DNA of 40,033 nt from an uncultured Schlesneria sp. (GTDB lineage: Bacteria > Planctomycetota > Planctomycetia > Planctomycetales > Planctomycetaceae). The stretch lies in contig CAIMFH010000141.1 of NCBI GenBank assembly GCA_903840265.1, positions 1-40,033 of the forward strand. Direction: 5' to 3'. Numbering within the stretch: position 1 is the first letter of the stretch; each line of letters begins with the position of its first letter. The notes under the pieces were generated by a model. It searched no databases, was not told the origin of the DNA, and saw only the letters and a program-made list of their open reading frames with translations. The position numbers and the translations under genes are program-made. Positions 8,994 to 16,062 of this stretch are shown here, piece by piece.

Positions 8994-10145
8994 CTATGTG
9001 GCCACGCTGGCGAACAGAGCCGCCGCAAGAATCGCGTAGGTCAGCAGAACTCCTGCACACTCGCGTAGGCCCAGGGGCGAAGAGACTCGCTGAACTTCTT
9101 CGTCGCCTGTTGGCCCTTCCGCAGTGACGAAGCCGCGTGACCACTCGGTCCCGTCCATTCGCCGCCAGTGCGTGCGCGTTTGATAAAGCGCAAACAGGAT
9201 CATCGCGGCACTCAGGATCGCGGCGACGATCAGCAGTATGGGCGTATGAGCGATCCCTTCTTCAGTTCCCGCGGTAAAGCCCGGAATCGGAGCGTGCTCC
9301 CCATACTTCATCGCGCCGAATGCCAGCGCGTTGTTCAAGGTGTGCAGTAGCACAGCTCCCCATAGCGATTGTGTGGTCAGGAAGACGAACTGCAGGACCA
9401 GCCCCAGCATGAACGCACCGCTCGCCTGAACCGGGTGAATATGCATTGCTCCAAACAGGAACGCCGTGGTCAGCGATCCCCAGTACACGCCATAGCGAGA
9501 TACCAGCCCGCGGCTGAGAAATCCACGGAAAAACAGCTCTTCTCCAACCCCTGGAAACAGGCAGCCCGCCGCGAAGATCAACCACCATGATGAGGTCGAA
9601 AAGTCGGCAAATATCTCCGGCATCGAAAGGTTGGGGAACAGGTACTGGACCCAATTCGTGAATTCGCTCGTTAACACTGCCATCGGAACGGCGGCCATCG
9701 CGACCAGCAGCGCCTGGGCGGCCGACATTCCGCGCAGTCCCATGCAGCGAGCCGTCTGCTTCCAGAACAAGGCCAGTACGACCGCAAATGCCACTGCCAT
9801 CGTCGAAAAAGATGCGACTGGCAACATCCAGGAACTCGCCAACTGTTCCACTTCGCGAGACAGGTCGTTCGAATTCAATGGTCCCTGGTGTTGAATCACC
9901 AAGCCCACAACGATCACAACCAGGAACGCGGCTACGATCCCGACTTGGGCCGCCATCAACAGAAACATCCACAGCAGCGACAACCAGAATCCAGGTCGCT
10001 TGAAAGCCCCATCGAAGGGAGATCGTCGCGGCGATTCAGGCGGTATCAGATCCCCATCGGTGATCTCGATCGCCTCATCAACCGGGATGGACTCCAGCGG
10101 AGCTTCGCGGACTTCAAACGAAGGGCTCGCTTCATCAGGATCCAT
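8994..10145 (-). CDS. CPBP family intramembrane glutamic protease
   Basis: This 383-residue membrane protein belongs to the CAAX-processing/bacteriocin-processing (ABI) protease family. It has about eight hydrophobic helices, the first a long one near residues 50-75. The diagnostic motifs are EELFFRG (Glu202-Glu203 and Arg), FLFGAMHIHP with the conserved His residues, and LLHTLNN near the last core helix. The 50-residue N-terminus is cytosolic, acidic and Pro-rich. The frame extends to a GTG at 10238, but a GGAGG site eight bases upstream of the ATG at 10145, and a palindrome inside the longer version, favour 10145. Substrates are unknown; family members cleave prenylated or signal-peptide-derived peptides in membranes. 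It lies 102 nt downstream of the helicase gene on the same strand. Confidence 0.85.
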   Translation of the reverse strand: MDPDEASPSFEVREAPLESIPVDEAIEITDGDLIPPESPRRSPFDGAFKRPGFWLSLLWMFLLMAAQVGIVAAFLVVIVVGLVIQHQGPLNSNDLSREVEQLASSWMLPVASFSTMAVAFAVVLALFWKQTARCMGLRGMSAAQALLVAMAAVPMAVLTSEFTNWVQYLFPNLSMPEIFADFSTSSWWLIFAAGCLFPGVGEELFFRGFLSRGLVSRYGVYWGSLTTAFLFGAMHIHPVQASGAFMLGLVLQFVFLTTQSLWGAVLLHTLNNALAFGAMKYGEHAPIPGFTAGTEEGIAHTPILLIVAAILSAAMILFALYQTRTHWRRMDGTEWSRGFVTAEGPTGDEEVQRVSSPLGLRECAGVLLTYAILAAALFASVAT

Positions 10146-10153
10146 CTGGAATG

Positions 10154-10158
10154 CCTCC
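10154..10158 (-). promoter_or_regulatory. Shine-Dalgarno site deciding the CPBP start
   Basis: GGAGG on the minus strand lies eight bases before the ATG at 10145. It is the strongest site in the area and supports the shorter CPBP protein over the GTG start at 10238. Confidence 0.7.
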
Positions 10159-10188
10159 AACCAAGTCAATTGGTTATCGGTCCCCTCG

Positions 10189-10224
10189 GTCACATTCGAC
10201 CTATTTGAATAGGACAAATGTGAC
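10189..10224. promoter_or_regulatory. 36-bp near-palindrome between helicase and CPBP genes
   Basis: The outer arms GTCACATT/AATGTGAC and inner arms CCTATT/AATAGG form one dyad centred on two bases, with only two internal mismatches. It lies 23 nt after the helicase stop and 43 nt before the preferred CPBP ATG. It could be a stem-loop ending the helicase transcript or a dimeric regulator site. No T-tract follows, so an operator is equally possible. Confidence 0.5.
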
Positions 10225-10247
10225 AAACGGTTACTCACAAGTCCCCA

Positions 10248-12029
10248 TTACGGCCGGCGAGGTCCGCGACGTGGGGGGCCGTCTCCCGCATTGAAATCGC
10301 GACGCGGAGGCAAACCCGGCATCGCATGAATAATGCGACCGCGGATCTTCACTCCGTCAACGGCGGCCAGGATGTGCTCGGCAAACTCGGCGGCGACTTG
10401 CACGAAGCTGACCGTCGCCAGGATCCGAATGCCGCCGATCACCGTGCGAGGAACATTCGCTTCATTCGCGATGCAACCGACGAAGTCACCCGGTGCGGCA
10501 CCCGCATTGTCGCCGACATTAAACTTCAGCCAGATGCCGGTTTCATCGATGCGCATCGGCGGTCCATCGTCGGGTCGCGCCGAAGATTCGCGAGACTTGC
10601 CGGCGCGTGCTGGACGTTCTTCAAACGAATTCTCTTCCTCGCGGCGAGGCCGCATGGGGCGATCGTCGCGAGATTGTTCACGAGGATTCCGCTGTTGCCG
10701 GCGTGGATCGTCTTCCGGAATCCGCTCCGGAGCACGACCACTCTCGCCCGACAAAAGATGCATCAGTGCCGAGACGATCTCGCCAGGGGCATGACCCGCT
10801 TCAATCAAATCCTGCAGCAGCTTGTCTTGCCGTTTGAATTCGCCTGCCTGAATCGTGTGATGCAGCGACTCGACCAGTCGATTGGCGTGCTTCTCTTCCA
10901 GTTCGTCCAATCGAGGGATCGCAACGCGTGGAATTCGAGCTTTTGTGACGCGGATGATCTGCTGCAGTCGGCCGAATTCGCGACCGCTGACCAGGCTGAT
11001 CGCCAGTCCGCTCTTGCCCGCGCGGCCGGTTCGGCCGATACGGTGCACGTAGTCTTCCGCATCGTGCGGCAGTTCGTAATTGAAGACGATTTCCAGATCA
11101 TCCACATCCAAACCACGCGCGGCGACATCCGTCGCGACCAGAATTTCGATCTTACGTTCGCGGAACCGCTTCATGACGCGCTCGCGCATCATCTGGGTCA
11201 TATCGCCGTGCAGCTTGTCCGCCGAATAACCTCGCGCGATCAAAGCTTCAGTCAGCCCGTCGACTTGAATTTTGGTGAACCCGAACACCAGCCCGTACCG
11301 AACGTCGTGCAGGTCCAGCAGTCGACAGAGCACTTCCGTCTTCGAGCGGTAGTCGACTTCGACGTAGGACTGTTCAATCGCGGGGACGGTCAGCGCCGTC
11401 GCTTCGATTCGCACCGTTACCGGATTGCGAGCGAACCGTTCGATGATCTTGCGGATCGGCGGCGGAACGGTTGCCGAAAATAAAACCGTCTGGCGATCGT
11501 TCGGGACCGATTCCAGGATCTTCTCGATGTCATCGCGGAAGCCCATGTCGAGCATCCGGTCAGCTTCGTCCAGCACGACCATTTTCACTTTATCGAGCTT
11601 CAGCGTCCCCTGTTTGATATGGTCGATCAGGCGACCGGGGGTGCCGATGACAATCTGCGGTCCCGCTTTCAGGCCGCGAAACTGGTGCTCGTAGCTTTGG
11701 CCACCGAAAATCGGCAACTCGCGAATCCCCTTCTTAAAGGCGGCGAGTTTCGCGATCTCCTCTGCCACCTGAGACGCCAATTCCCGCGTCGGGCACAGCA
11801 TCAGCACCTGGACCGAGCGATCGGTAGGATCGGCCAGTTCGACGGCCGGAATGCCGAATGCGGCGGTTTTACCCGAGCCGGTTTGCGACTGCCCAATGAC
11901 GTCGCGACCCTCCAGCAGCGGGGGAATCGCTTCGGATTGAATAGGTGACGCCTGCTCGAACCCCATGCGTTCGACGGCCTTCAGTACTTCGGGCGACAGC
12001 CCCAATTCGGAAAATAGCTTGTGAGTCAT
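10248..12029 (-). CDS. DEAD-box ATP-dependent RNA helicase
   Basis: The protein unwinds or remodels RNA with ATP. All core motifs are present: SQTGSGKT (Lys54), PTRELA (80-85), GTPGR (129-133), DEAD (154-157), SAT, the HGDM segment, VATDVAARGLD and HRIGRTGRAG. After the core comes a charged Arg/Glu/Pro linker (about 430-490), then a DbpA-like RNA-binding fold (about 495-580), followed by a short Pro/Arg tail. At 593 residues it matches the larger CsdA/DeaD-type bacterial helicases that act in ribosome assembly and cold adaptation. The ATG at 12029 gives the usual N-terminal Q-motif region (F-x-x-L-x-L and SPIQ). It is divergent from the AraC-type gene. Assignment to a helicase is firm; the exact orthologue is not. 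Confidence 0.95.
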   Translation of the reverse strand: MTHKLFSELGLSPEVLKAVERMGFEQASPIQSEAIPPLLEGRDVIGQSQTGSGKTAAFGIPAVELADPTDRSVQVLMLCPTRELASQVAEEIAKLAAFKKGIRELPIFGGQSYEHQFRGLKAGPQIVIGTPGRLIDHIKQGTLKLDKVKMVVLDEADRMLDMGFRDDIEKILESVPNDRQTVLFSATVPPPIRKIIERFARNPVTVRIEATALTVPAIEQSYVEVDYRSKTEVLCRLLDLHDVRYGLVFGFTKIQVDGLTEALIARGYSADKLHGDMTQMMRERVMKRFRERKIEILVATDVAARGLDVDDLEIVFNYELPHDAEDYVHRIGRTGRAGKSGLAISLVSGREFGRLQQIIRVTKARIPRVAIPRLDELEEKHANRLVESLHHTIQAGEFKRQDKLLQDLIEAGHAPGEIVSALMHLLSGESGRAPERIPEDDPRRQQRNPREQSRDDRPMRPRREEENSFEERPARAGKSRESSARPDDGPPMRIDETGIWLKFNVGDNAGAAPGDFVGCIANEANVPRTVIGGIRILATVSFVQVAAEFAEHILAAVDGVKIRGRIIHAMPGLPPRRDFNAGDGPPRRGPRRP

Positions 12030-12235
12030 TGCCAGACTTTACCGGGTTTGGGCGCTCGATCACAGTTCATCAGGTATCACCGTACTTCAGATTTCTTGGT
12101 TTCTTCCATTGGATTTGTTTGATATTGGTCGAAATGGCTGTGCGGCGATGATGCGGAATGGCAACTTTGCCCGACTTTGACGTTTCCGCAAGATCGATCA
12201 AGAAGTCCTGTTTCCCGCAGAATAAAGTCCTTCGT

Positions 12236-13096
12236 ATGAGCACGACCCGCGCCACTTACGCCGCTCGCATCCTGCAAGTGCAGCTCTTTATCCAGCAGCA
12301 CCTGAACGAGAATTTGCCTCTGGACCGCTTGGCGGCGGTCGCCGACTACTCACCCTACCATTTTCACCGCATTTTTCGCGGTCAGCTGGGTGAAAGTACG
12401 GACGACTACGTCCGGCGGCTACGAATGGAGCGTGCGGCGCGGTGGCTGCGATATCGCGAAAAATCGGTGCTCGAAATCGCGTTGGATTCTGGTTACGGGT
12501 CGCACGAAGCGTTCACTCGCGTCTTTCAGCGAACATTCGGCGTGGCTCCGACCGAGTACCAGACCCTAGAACTTCCACCCCCGGCCCTGAAGGAGCAAAT
12601 CATGTCGGTTGTCACTCACGCCCCCGCCGATGTTCAAATCAAGCCGTTGCCGTCACGGCGCATCGCCTGCCTCCGCGTCGTCGGCCGTTACTGTCCGGAA
12701 ACGCTCGGCCCGGCCTTTGGACGAATTGGCCAATGGGCCGCCTCTGCCGGAATCTTTAATCAGGACACGCTATGCATCGGCGTCTACCACGATGATCCCG
12801 AAGTGACTGCGCCGGAAAAACAACGTGCCGACGTCGGTGTGACCGTTTCCGATTCCTTCCGACCCACGGGCGAGATCCAAGTACAGACATTGACCAGCGG
12901 GCTGCACGCCGTGCTGACTCACAAGGGCCCGTACGACAAACTCGGCGATTCTTACCGCTGGCTGTACGCGGTGTGGCTCCCCAACAGCGGCCGAGAGCCA
13001 GCTGACGCCCCGCCATATGAAGTCTATCTCAACGACGCCGGCCAAACCCCGCCGGAAGAACTGCTGACAGAGATCTGTATTCCGTTGGTGGCGTAG
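12236..13096 (+). CDS. AraC family regulator with GyrI-like effector domain
   Basis: Residues about 10-110 hold two helix-turn-helix units of the AraC/XylS type (LPLDRLAAVADYSPYHFHRIF and VLEIALDSGYGSHEAFTRVF, ending FGVAPTEYQ). Residues about 125-286 form a GyrI/Rob-type small-molecule-binding domain, recognisable from the repeated beta-strand pattern and the THKGPYDKL segment. The protein, 286 residues from the ATG at 12236, matches the Rob/SoxS-with-GyrI layout. The frame opens at 12158, but those 26 residues have no family counterpart. Members sense hydrophobic or cationic compounds and activate efflux or stress genes; the ligand and regulon here are unknown. No adjacent efflux gene is present. 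The 206-nt divergent region shared with the helicase is where autoregulation would act. Confidence 0.88.
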   Translation: MSTTRATYAARILQVQLFIQQHLNENLPLDRLAAVADYSPYHFHRIFRGQLGESTDDYVRRLRMERAARWLRYREKSVLEIALDSGYGSHEAFTRVFQRTFGVAPTEYQTLELPPPALKEQIMSVVTHAPADVQIKPLPSRRIACLRVVGRYCPETLGPAFGRIGQWAASAGIFNQDTLCIGVYHDDPEVTAPEKQRADVGVTVSDSFRPTGEIQVQTLTSGLHAVLTHKGPYDKLGDSYRWLYAVWLPNSGREPADAPPYEVYLNDAGQTPPEELLTEICIPLVA

Positions 13097-13125
13097 TTGC
13101 TGCGTTGGCCGACAGAATTGTTCTG

Positions 13126-13171
13126 AAGAATAGGACTTATAGGTCCCATGCGACCCATAAGTCCTATTCTT
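13126..13171. terminator. Perfect 15-bp hairpin made of the GGGACYTAT-type repeat
   Basis: AAGAATAGGACTTAT (13126-13140) and ATAAGTCCTATTCTT (13157-13171) are exact reverse complements around 16 nt. The hairpin lies between the convergent AraC (stop 13096) and four-helix-bundle (stop 13177) genes and is well placed as a bidirectional terminator. It is built from the same 9-bp units found at three other places in the next 750 bp. Confidence 0.65.
13139..13165 (-). repeat. GGGACYTAT-type array 1 (three units)
   Basis: Read on the minus strand, three adjoining 9-mers occur: AGGACTTAT, GGGTCGCAT and GGGACCTAT. The array lies just downstream of the four-helix-bundle gene and forms the interior of the hairpin there. 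Confidence 0.75.
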
Positions 13172-13176
13172 GGTCT

Positions 13177-13755
13177 CTATTCTTCATTCTCAGATCGTCG
13201 TTTGTTGCGGTGCTGCAACCGAGCGCGTGTCATCCGTTCTCGCATACCTCCTTCTTTCACGAAATCCTGTTCCAGTCGGCGAATCTGTTGATCCAGCAGG
13301 TAGTTGGTTTGATGGATCAGGCAGATTGCGATATTCGCGACAACTTCGCCAGGTCGTGTTTCCACATAGGTCCGATAGGTCTCATAAGTCCCATCAGGCT
13401 GCTGCCCCAACTTACGGACGAACTGCGCTTCAGCCGAGTCTTTCGTCCACAGCTTCAGATCACGGACACGCAGGAAATCTTGGTAGTCGACCAATAGCTC
13501 TTCCAAGCTTGCACGGGCCACATTGGTTAGTTTGATTTCTGTTTCTTTGGAAGTGCCCGACGCTTTGCTTCCTTCAACGATATTTTGCTTGCCTGATCTT
13601 GCAGCCTGAACCATCTGGTCGACTGTGCGATCTCCTTTGGAAAGAAATCGCTGACAGAAGCGAAACGTCAAATCATAGACAACTTCTGCTTTCTGATAGG
13701 AAAGCAACTCTTGGTAGTGGCCATGTGGCGGGATGAAGCCGGGTGAGTCGGGCAT
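13177..13755 (-). CDS. Four-helix-bundle protein with suffix domain
   Basis: Residues about 10-115 match the S23/Avd-like four-helix-bundle family in its 'suffix domain' subtype: FIPPHGHYQELLSYQKAEVV, then SGKQNIVEGSKASGTSKETE and ARASLEELLVDYQDFL. Residues 122-130 (GTYETYRTY) are translated from three 9-bp repeat units. The suffix (about 131-175, with HQTNYLLDQQIRRLEQDFV) follows and ends in a basic tail. At 192 residues it is longer than the 120-residue core family. Core-family relatives include proteins encoded in 23S rRNA intervening sequences and the Avd accessory protein of diversity-generating retroelements, where a basic bundle binds nucleic acid. No reverse transcriptase is in the window. 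Repeat units of the same type flank it on both sides, suggesting a mobile or repeat-associated cassette. Confidence 0.85.
   Translation of the reverse strand: MPDSPGFIPPHGHYQELLSYQKAEVVYDLTFRFCQRFLSKGDRTVDQMVQAARSGKQNIVEGSKASGTSKETEIKLTNVARASLEELLVDYQDFLRVRDLKLWTKDSAEAQFVRKLGQQPDGTYETYRTYVETRPGEVVANIAICLIHQTNYLLDQQIRRLEQDFVKEGGMRERMTRARLQHRNKRRSENEE
13366..13392 (-). repeat. GGGACYTAT-type array 2, inside the four-helix-bundle gene
   Basis: Three contiguous 9-mers on the coding strand (GGGACTTAT, GAGACCTAT, CGGACCTAT) are read in frame as G-T-Y, E-T-Y and R-T-Y at residues 122-130, exactly between the helical core and the suffix. Confidence 0.85.
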
Positions 13756-13777
13756 GATCGTTGATTGGAAGACAAAT

Positions 13778-13804
13778 GGGACTTATGGGAAGAATAGGAC
13801 TTAT
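13778..13804 (+). repeat. GGGACYTAT-type array 3 (three units, opposite orientation)
   Basis: GGGACTTAT, GGGAAGAAT and AGGACTTAT follow each other on the plus strand, 23 nt upstream of the four-helix-bundle start, opposite in direction to arrays 2 and 4. The middle unit contains the AAGAAT that also borders array 1. Confidence 0.75.
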
Positions 13805-13846
13805 GATTATGTTGGTGCCTGCCGAAAACAAGGTCTTATACGTCGC

Positions 13847-13864
13847 CTAAGTCCCATCGGTCCC
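13847..13864 (-). repeat. GGGACYTAT-type array 4, forming the esterase C-terminus
   Basis: On the minus strand GGGACCGAT is followed by GGGACTTAG. The units are in frame with the large esterase gene and supply its last residues (G-T-D-G-T) and its stop codon TAG. Confidence 0.8.
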
Positions 13865-15934
13865 ATTCTTCACAACCTCACCATTCGGGCCCCAAGCCTC
13901 CACCTGCCGCAGATTTTTCACCGACAAGGCTCGATAACAATCCGGCAAATCGAAACTCTTCAGCACCCCCGGCACGAAAGATGACAGCGGCCATTTATAG
14001 TGTTCGGATTCGGCGATGCTGGTCCAGGACGCGAGCGCATGCTTCAATGTCACTCGCTTCACGTCGTCAGACACGACCGCGGCCAGAGTGGCCGGGATTG
14101 TTCCCCAGCCTTTCGCGGCCAGATGAATCTCGTCACGGCCAACGGACTTCAGCCAGGAGATCACCTGCAAGATGTCGAATGCTCGTTGAACAGGGTAGGG
14201 GGCGCCGAGCATGATCGAATGAGCGGCATAGAAGTAATCGTTTCCGTAGGGCACCAGGAACTGGTTTGGTCCGCAAGTGTCGGGCCGTGAATCGCCGCTG
14301 CCGCGTACGTCGACTGCATAGAAATCTGATTCAGATTCACTGGCGATTAATTCTTTGATAAACGCGTCTTCTCGCAGTTCCACGTCACTCGATTGATGAG
14401 CCACATATAACACGCATCGCTTTGGTGTGGCCGGGGGACGAGCTGAGCGTGGCTTTTCATCCAGGCGATACACGATCGCTCGGACACCCGGCTCTGTCTG
14501 CACGGCGTAAGTTGTAAAAGCGACTTCTGGATACTTACGGCCGCTGACTGGCCGCAGGATTTCATATTCGGGCGGGCTCGCGGATCGCATAGGAAGAATT
14601 GCTTCGATCGCTTTGCGGACGGCAACCGCATCAAGCTCGCCTCGCTTACGGGCTAGATCCTCCGCAGTCGCCTGCGTGAATGAAAACATCGTGCGCGAGC
14701 CCAGATCTTTCACTTGGCCCTTCGGCGTACACTGCAGCGTCTCATCTTTCTCGATCATCAGCTTCGGTTCGGCACTCCCTTTGGTCACATTCGTCTGCTC
14801 GTTGAAGAAGCCATACATCGCTTCACGATTCGGTTGAGTGTACCCATGCTCATTCGGGCCGATGAACAACCGGATGTTCTGCTCAGCACCTACCAGCGAC
14901 CACAGCTTCTTCAATCGTTGGTACGTTTCCGTCGAACCGCGAGCGTCAAAATAGTCTTGCTCGGCAGCCAGAATGATGACCGGCTTGGGGGCCATCGCCG
15001 CCAGAAAGTCGCCGTGATCCAGTCCCAATTTCAAGGCGAGCGGCGGACATTGTTCCGTGTCGGCAGGAAGTTCGTTGTCAAAGTTGCGTCGAAAGGTTGT
15101 CACGGCACAACTGGGGGCGGCCATGGTCCAGCGGGGCTCGACGCCACTCAGCCACATCGTCATTGTTCCGCCACCAGAATTGCCCGTAATTCCCACATGA
15201 TTCGGATCGACTTCAGATCGCGTCAGCAGATAATCCAACGCTCGAATGCCATCCCACGCCCGCCACGAACCGAAGAAGTCTCCGATCAGGAGCTGCTGAT
15301 TGCCTCCCAGCAAGTGCTCATGCACTCCGACGCCGACGGTCGATTTGCTGTGGTGATCATCCAGATATTGAAGGCGTTCGCCTTGCCCGATCGGATCGAA
15401 GATCAGGACCACGTAACCCTGTCGAGCCAACCCTTGAGCGAACGACTGATAGGCCTCGGCTGCTTTTCCATTCGCCGAATGTCCGCAAGACCCCACGACG
15501 CCCGGCAACGGAAACTGACGCCCCTTGGGAACGTACAGATTCGCCGTGACCAGAAACTCGGGTCGACTCTCGAAGATGACGTTTTCAATTCGATAGGCGT
15601 CGCGCTCGACCACCGAAGTCACTCGAGGTTTCAGCGGAGTCCGCTCGGGAAACGGACCGAAGCACTCGCGAATCAGACCTCGAACCGTTTGCACATGCGC
15701 TTCCGCTTCGGCCTTCGTCGTCAACTTGGCCTGACGTGCCTCGGCCAGCTTCTGTGCCGCCGCGACCTGGGTGCCCTGATAGTCCTGCATCATTCGAGGA
15801 AACCGATTCAGTGGCGCAAGCGCCCCTGGTTTGTCACCTGATTGAGCCAACACGGGCGTTCGTTGCGTCAGACCGGCCAACCCCAAAGATGACAACGCCA
15901 GCAGTTCACGTCGTGTCAAAGCAGATGGATGCAT
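13847..15934 (-). CDS. Tat-exported alpha/beta hydrolase (acetyl xylan esterase-like)
   Basis: A 695-residue exported hydrolase. The N-terminus carries a twin-arginine signal (TRRELLALSSLGLAGL, cleavage near AQS), so it is probably folded before export. The first half is an acetyl-xylan-esterase/S9-like alpha/beta hydrolase with Ser253 in the nucleophile elbow GNSGGG. A second hydrolase-like half follows (FYAVDVRGSGDSRPD and later AAKGWGTIPATLAAVV), so it may be a two-domain enzyme with one degenerate site. Similar planctomycete proteins are thought to deacetylate polysaccharides; the substrate here is inferred only from family. The last five residues and the stop codon lie in repeat units of the neighbouring four-helix-bundle locus, so the original C-terminus was probably replaced or trimmed. 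Confidence 0.85.
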   Translation of the reverse strand: MHPSALTRRELLALSSLGLAGLTQRTPVLAQSGDKPGALAPLNRFPRMMQDYQGTQVAAAQKLAEARQAKLTTKAEAEAHVQTVRGLIRECFGPFPERTPLKPRVTSVVERDAYRIENVIFESRPEFLVTANLYVPKGRQFPLPGVVGSCGHSANGKAAEAYQSFAQGLARQGYVVLIFDPIGQGERLQYLDDHHSKSTVGVGVHEHLLGGNQQLLIGDFFGSWRAWDGIRALDYLLTRSEVDPNHVGITGNSGGGTMTMWLSGVEPRWTMAAPSCAVTTFRRNFDNELPADTEQCPPLALKLGLDHGDFLAAMAPKPVIILAAEQDYFDARGSTETYQRLKKLWSLVGAEQNIRLFIGPNEHGYTQPNREAMYGFFNEQTNVTKGSAEPKLMIEKDETLQCTPKGQVKDLGSRTMFSFTQATAEDLARKRGELDAVAVRKAIEAILPMRSASPPEYEILRPVSGRKYPEVAFTTYAVQTEPGVRAIVYRLDEKPRSARPPATPKRCVLYVAHQSSDVELREDAFIKELIASESESDFYAVDVRGSGDSRPDTCGPNQFLVPYGNDYFYAAHSIMLGAPYPVQRAFDILQVISWLKSVGRDEIHLAAKGWGTIPATLAAVVSDDVKRVTLKHALASWTSIAESEHYKWPLSSFVPGVLKSFDLPDCYRALSVKNLRQVEAWGPNGEVVKNGTDGT

Positions 15935-15978
15935 CGCGATCTCCGAGAGTGGTGATGTCGTGCGGATCTCTTACAGTA

Positions 15979-16049
15979 GACGGCACACTCCATGTGCCGA
16001 GGTTTTCTTTCCAAACGAACCTGCCTCAACTGCAGACTCGGCACACGGA
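15979..16049. repeat. Intergenic inverted repeat (family B)
   Basis: CGGCACACTCCATGTGCCG (15981-15999) is itself a palindrome with 7-bp arms. Its right part (15989-16001) also pairs at 12 of 13 bases with CTCGGCACACGGA at 16037-16049. A degenerate copy lies at 18360-18382. It separates two leftward hydrolase genes. Confidence 0.65.
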
Positions 16050-16062
16050 CTGTCGTGTACCC

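Noticed and set aside
10326-11483. Long rightward open frame opposite the DEAD-box helicase
   Set aside because: The minus strand carries every helicase motif; this frame is a shadow caused by codon bias.
13177-13873. A complete diversity-generating retroelement (Avd-like protein plus repeats)
   Set aside because: No reverse transcriptase and no template/variable repeat pair with adenine-specific differences is visible in the window; only the four-helix fold and short 9-mers are present.
14714-15841. Long rightward open frame opposite the Tat-exported esterase
   Set aside because: The opposite strand has the Tat signal and nucleophile motif; this frame shows no domain.
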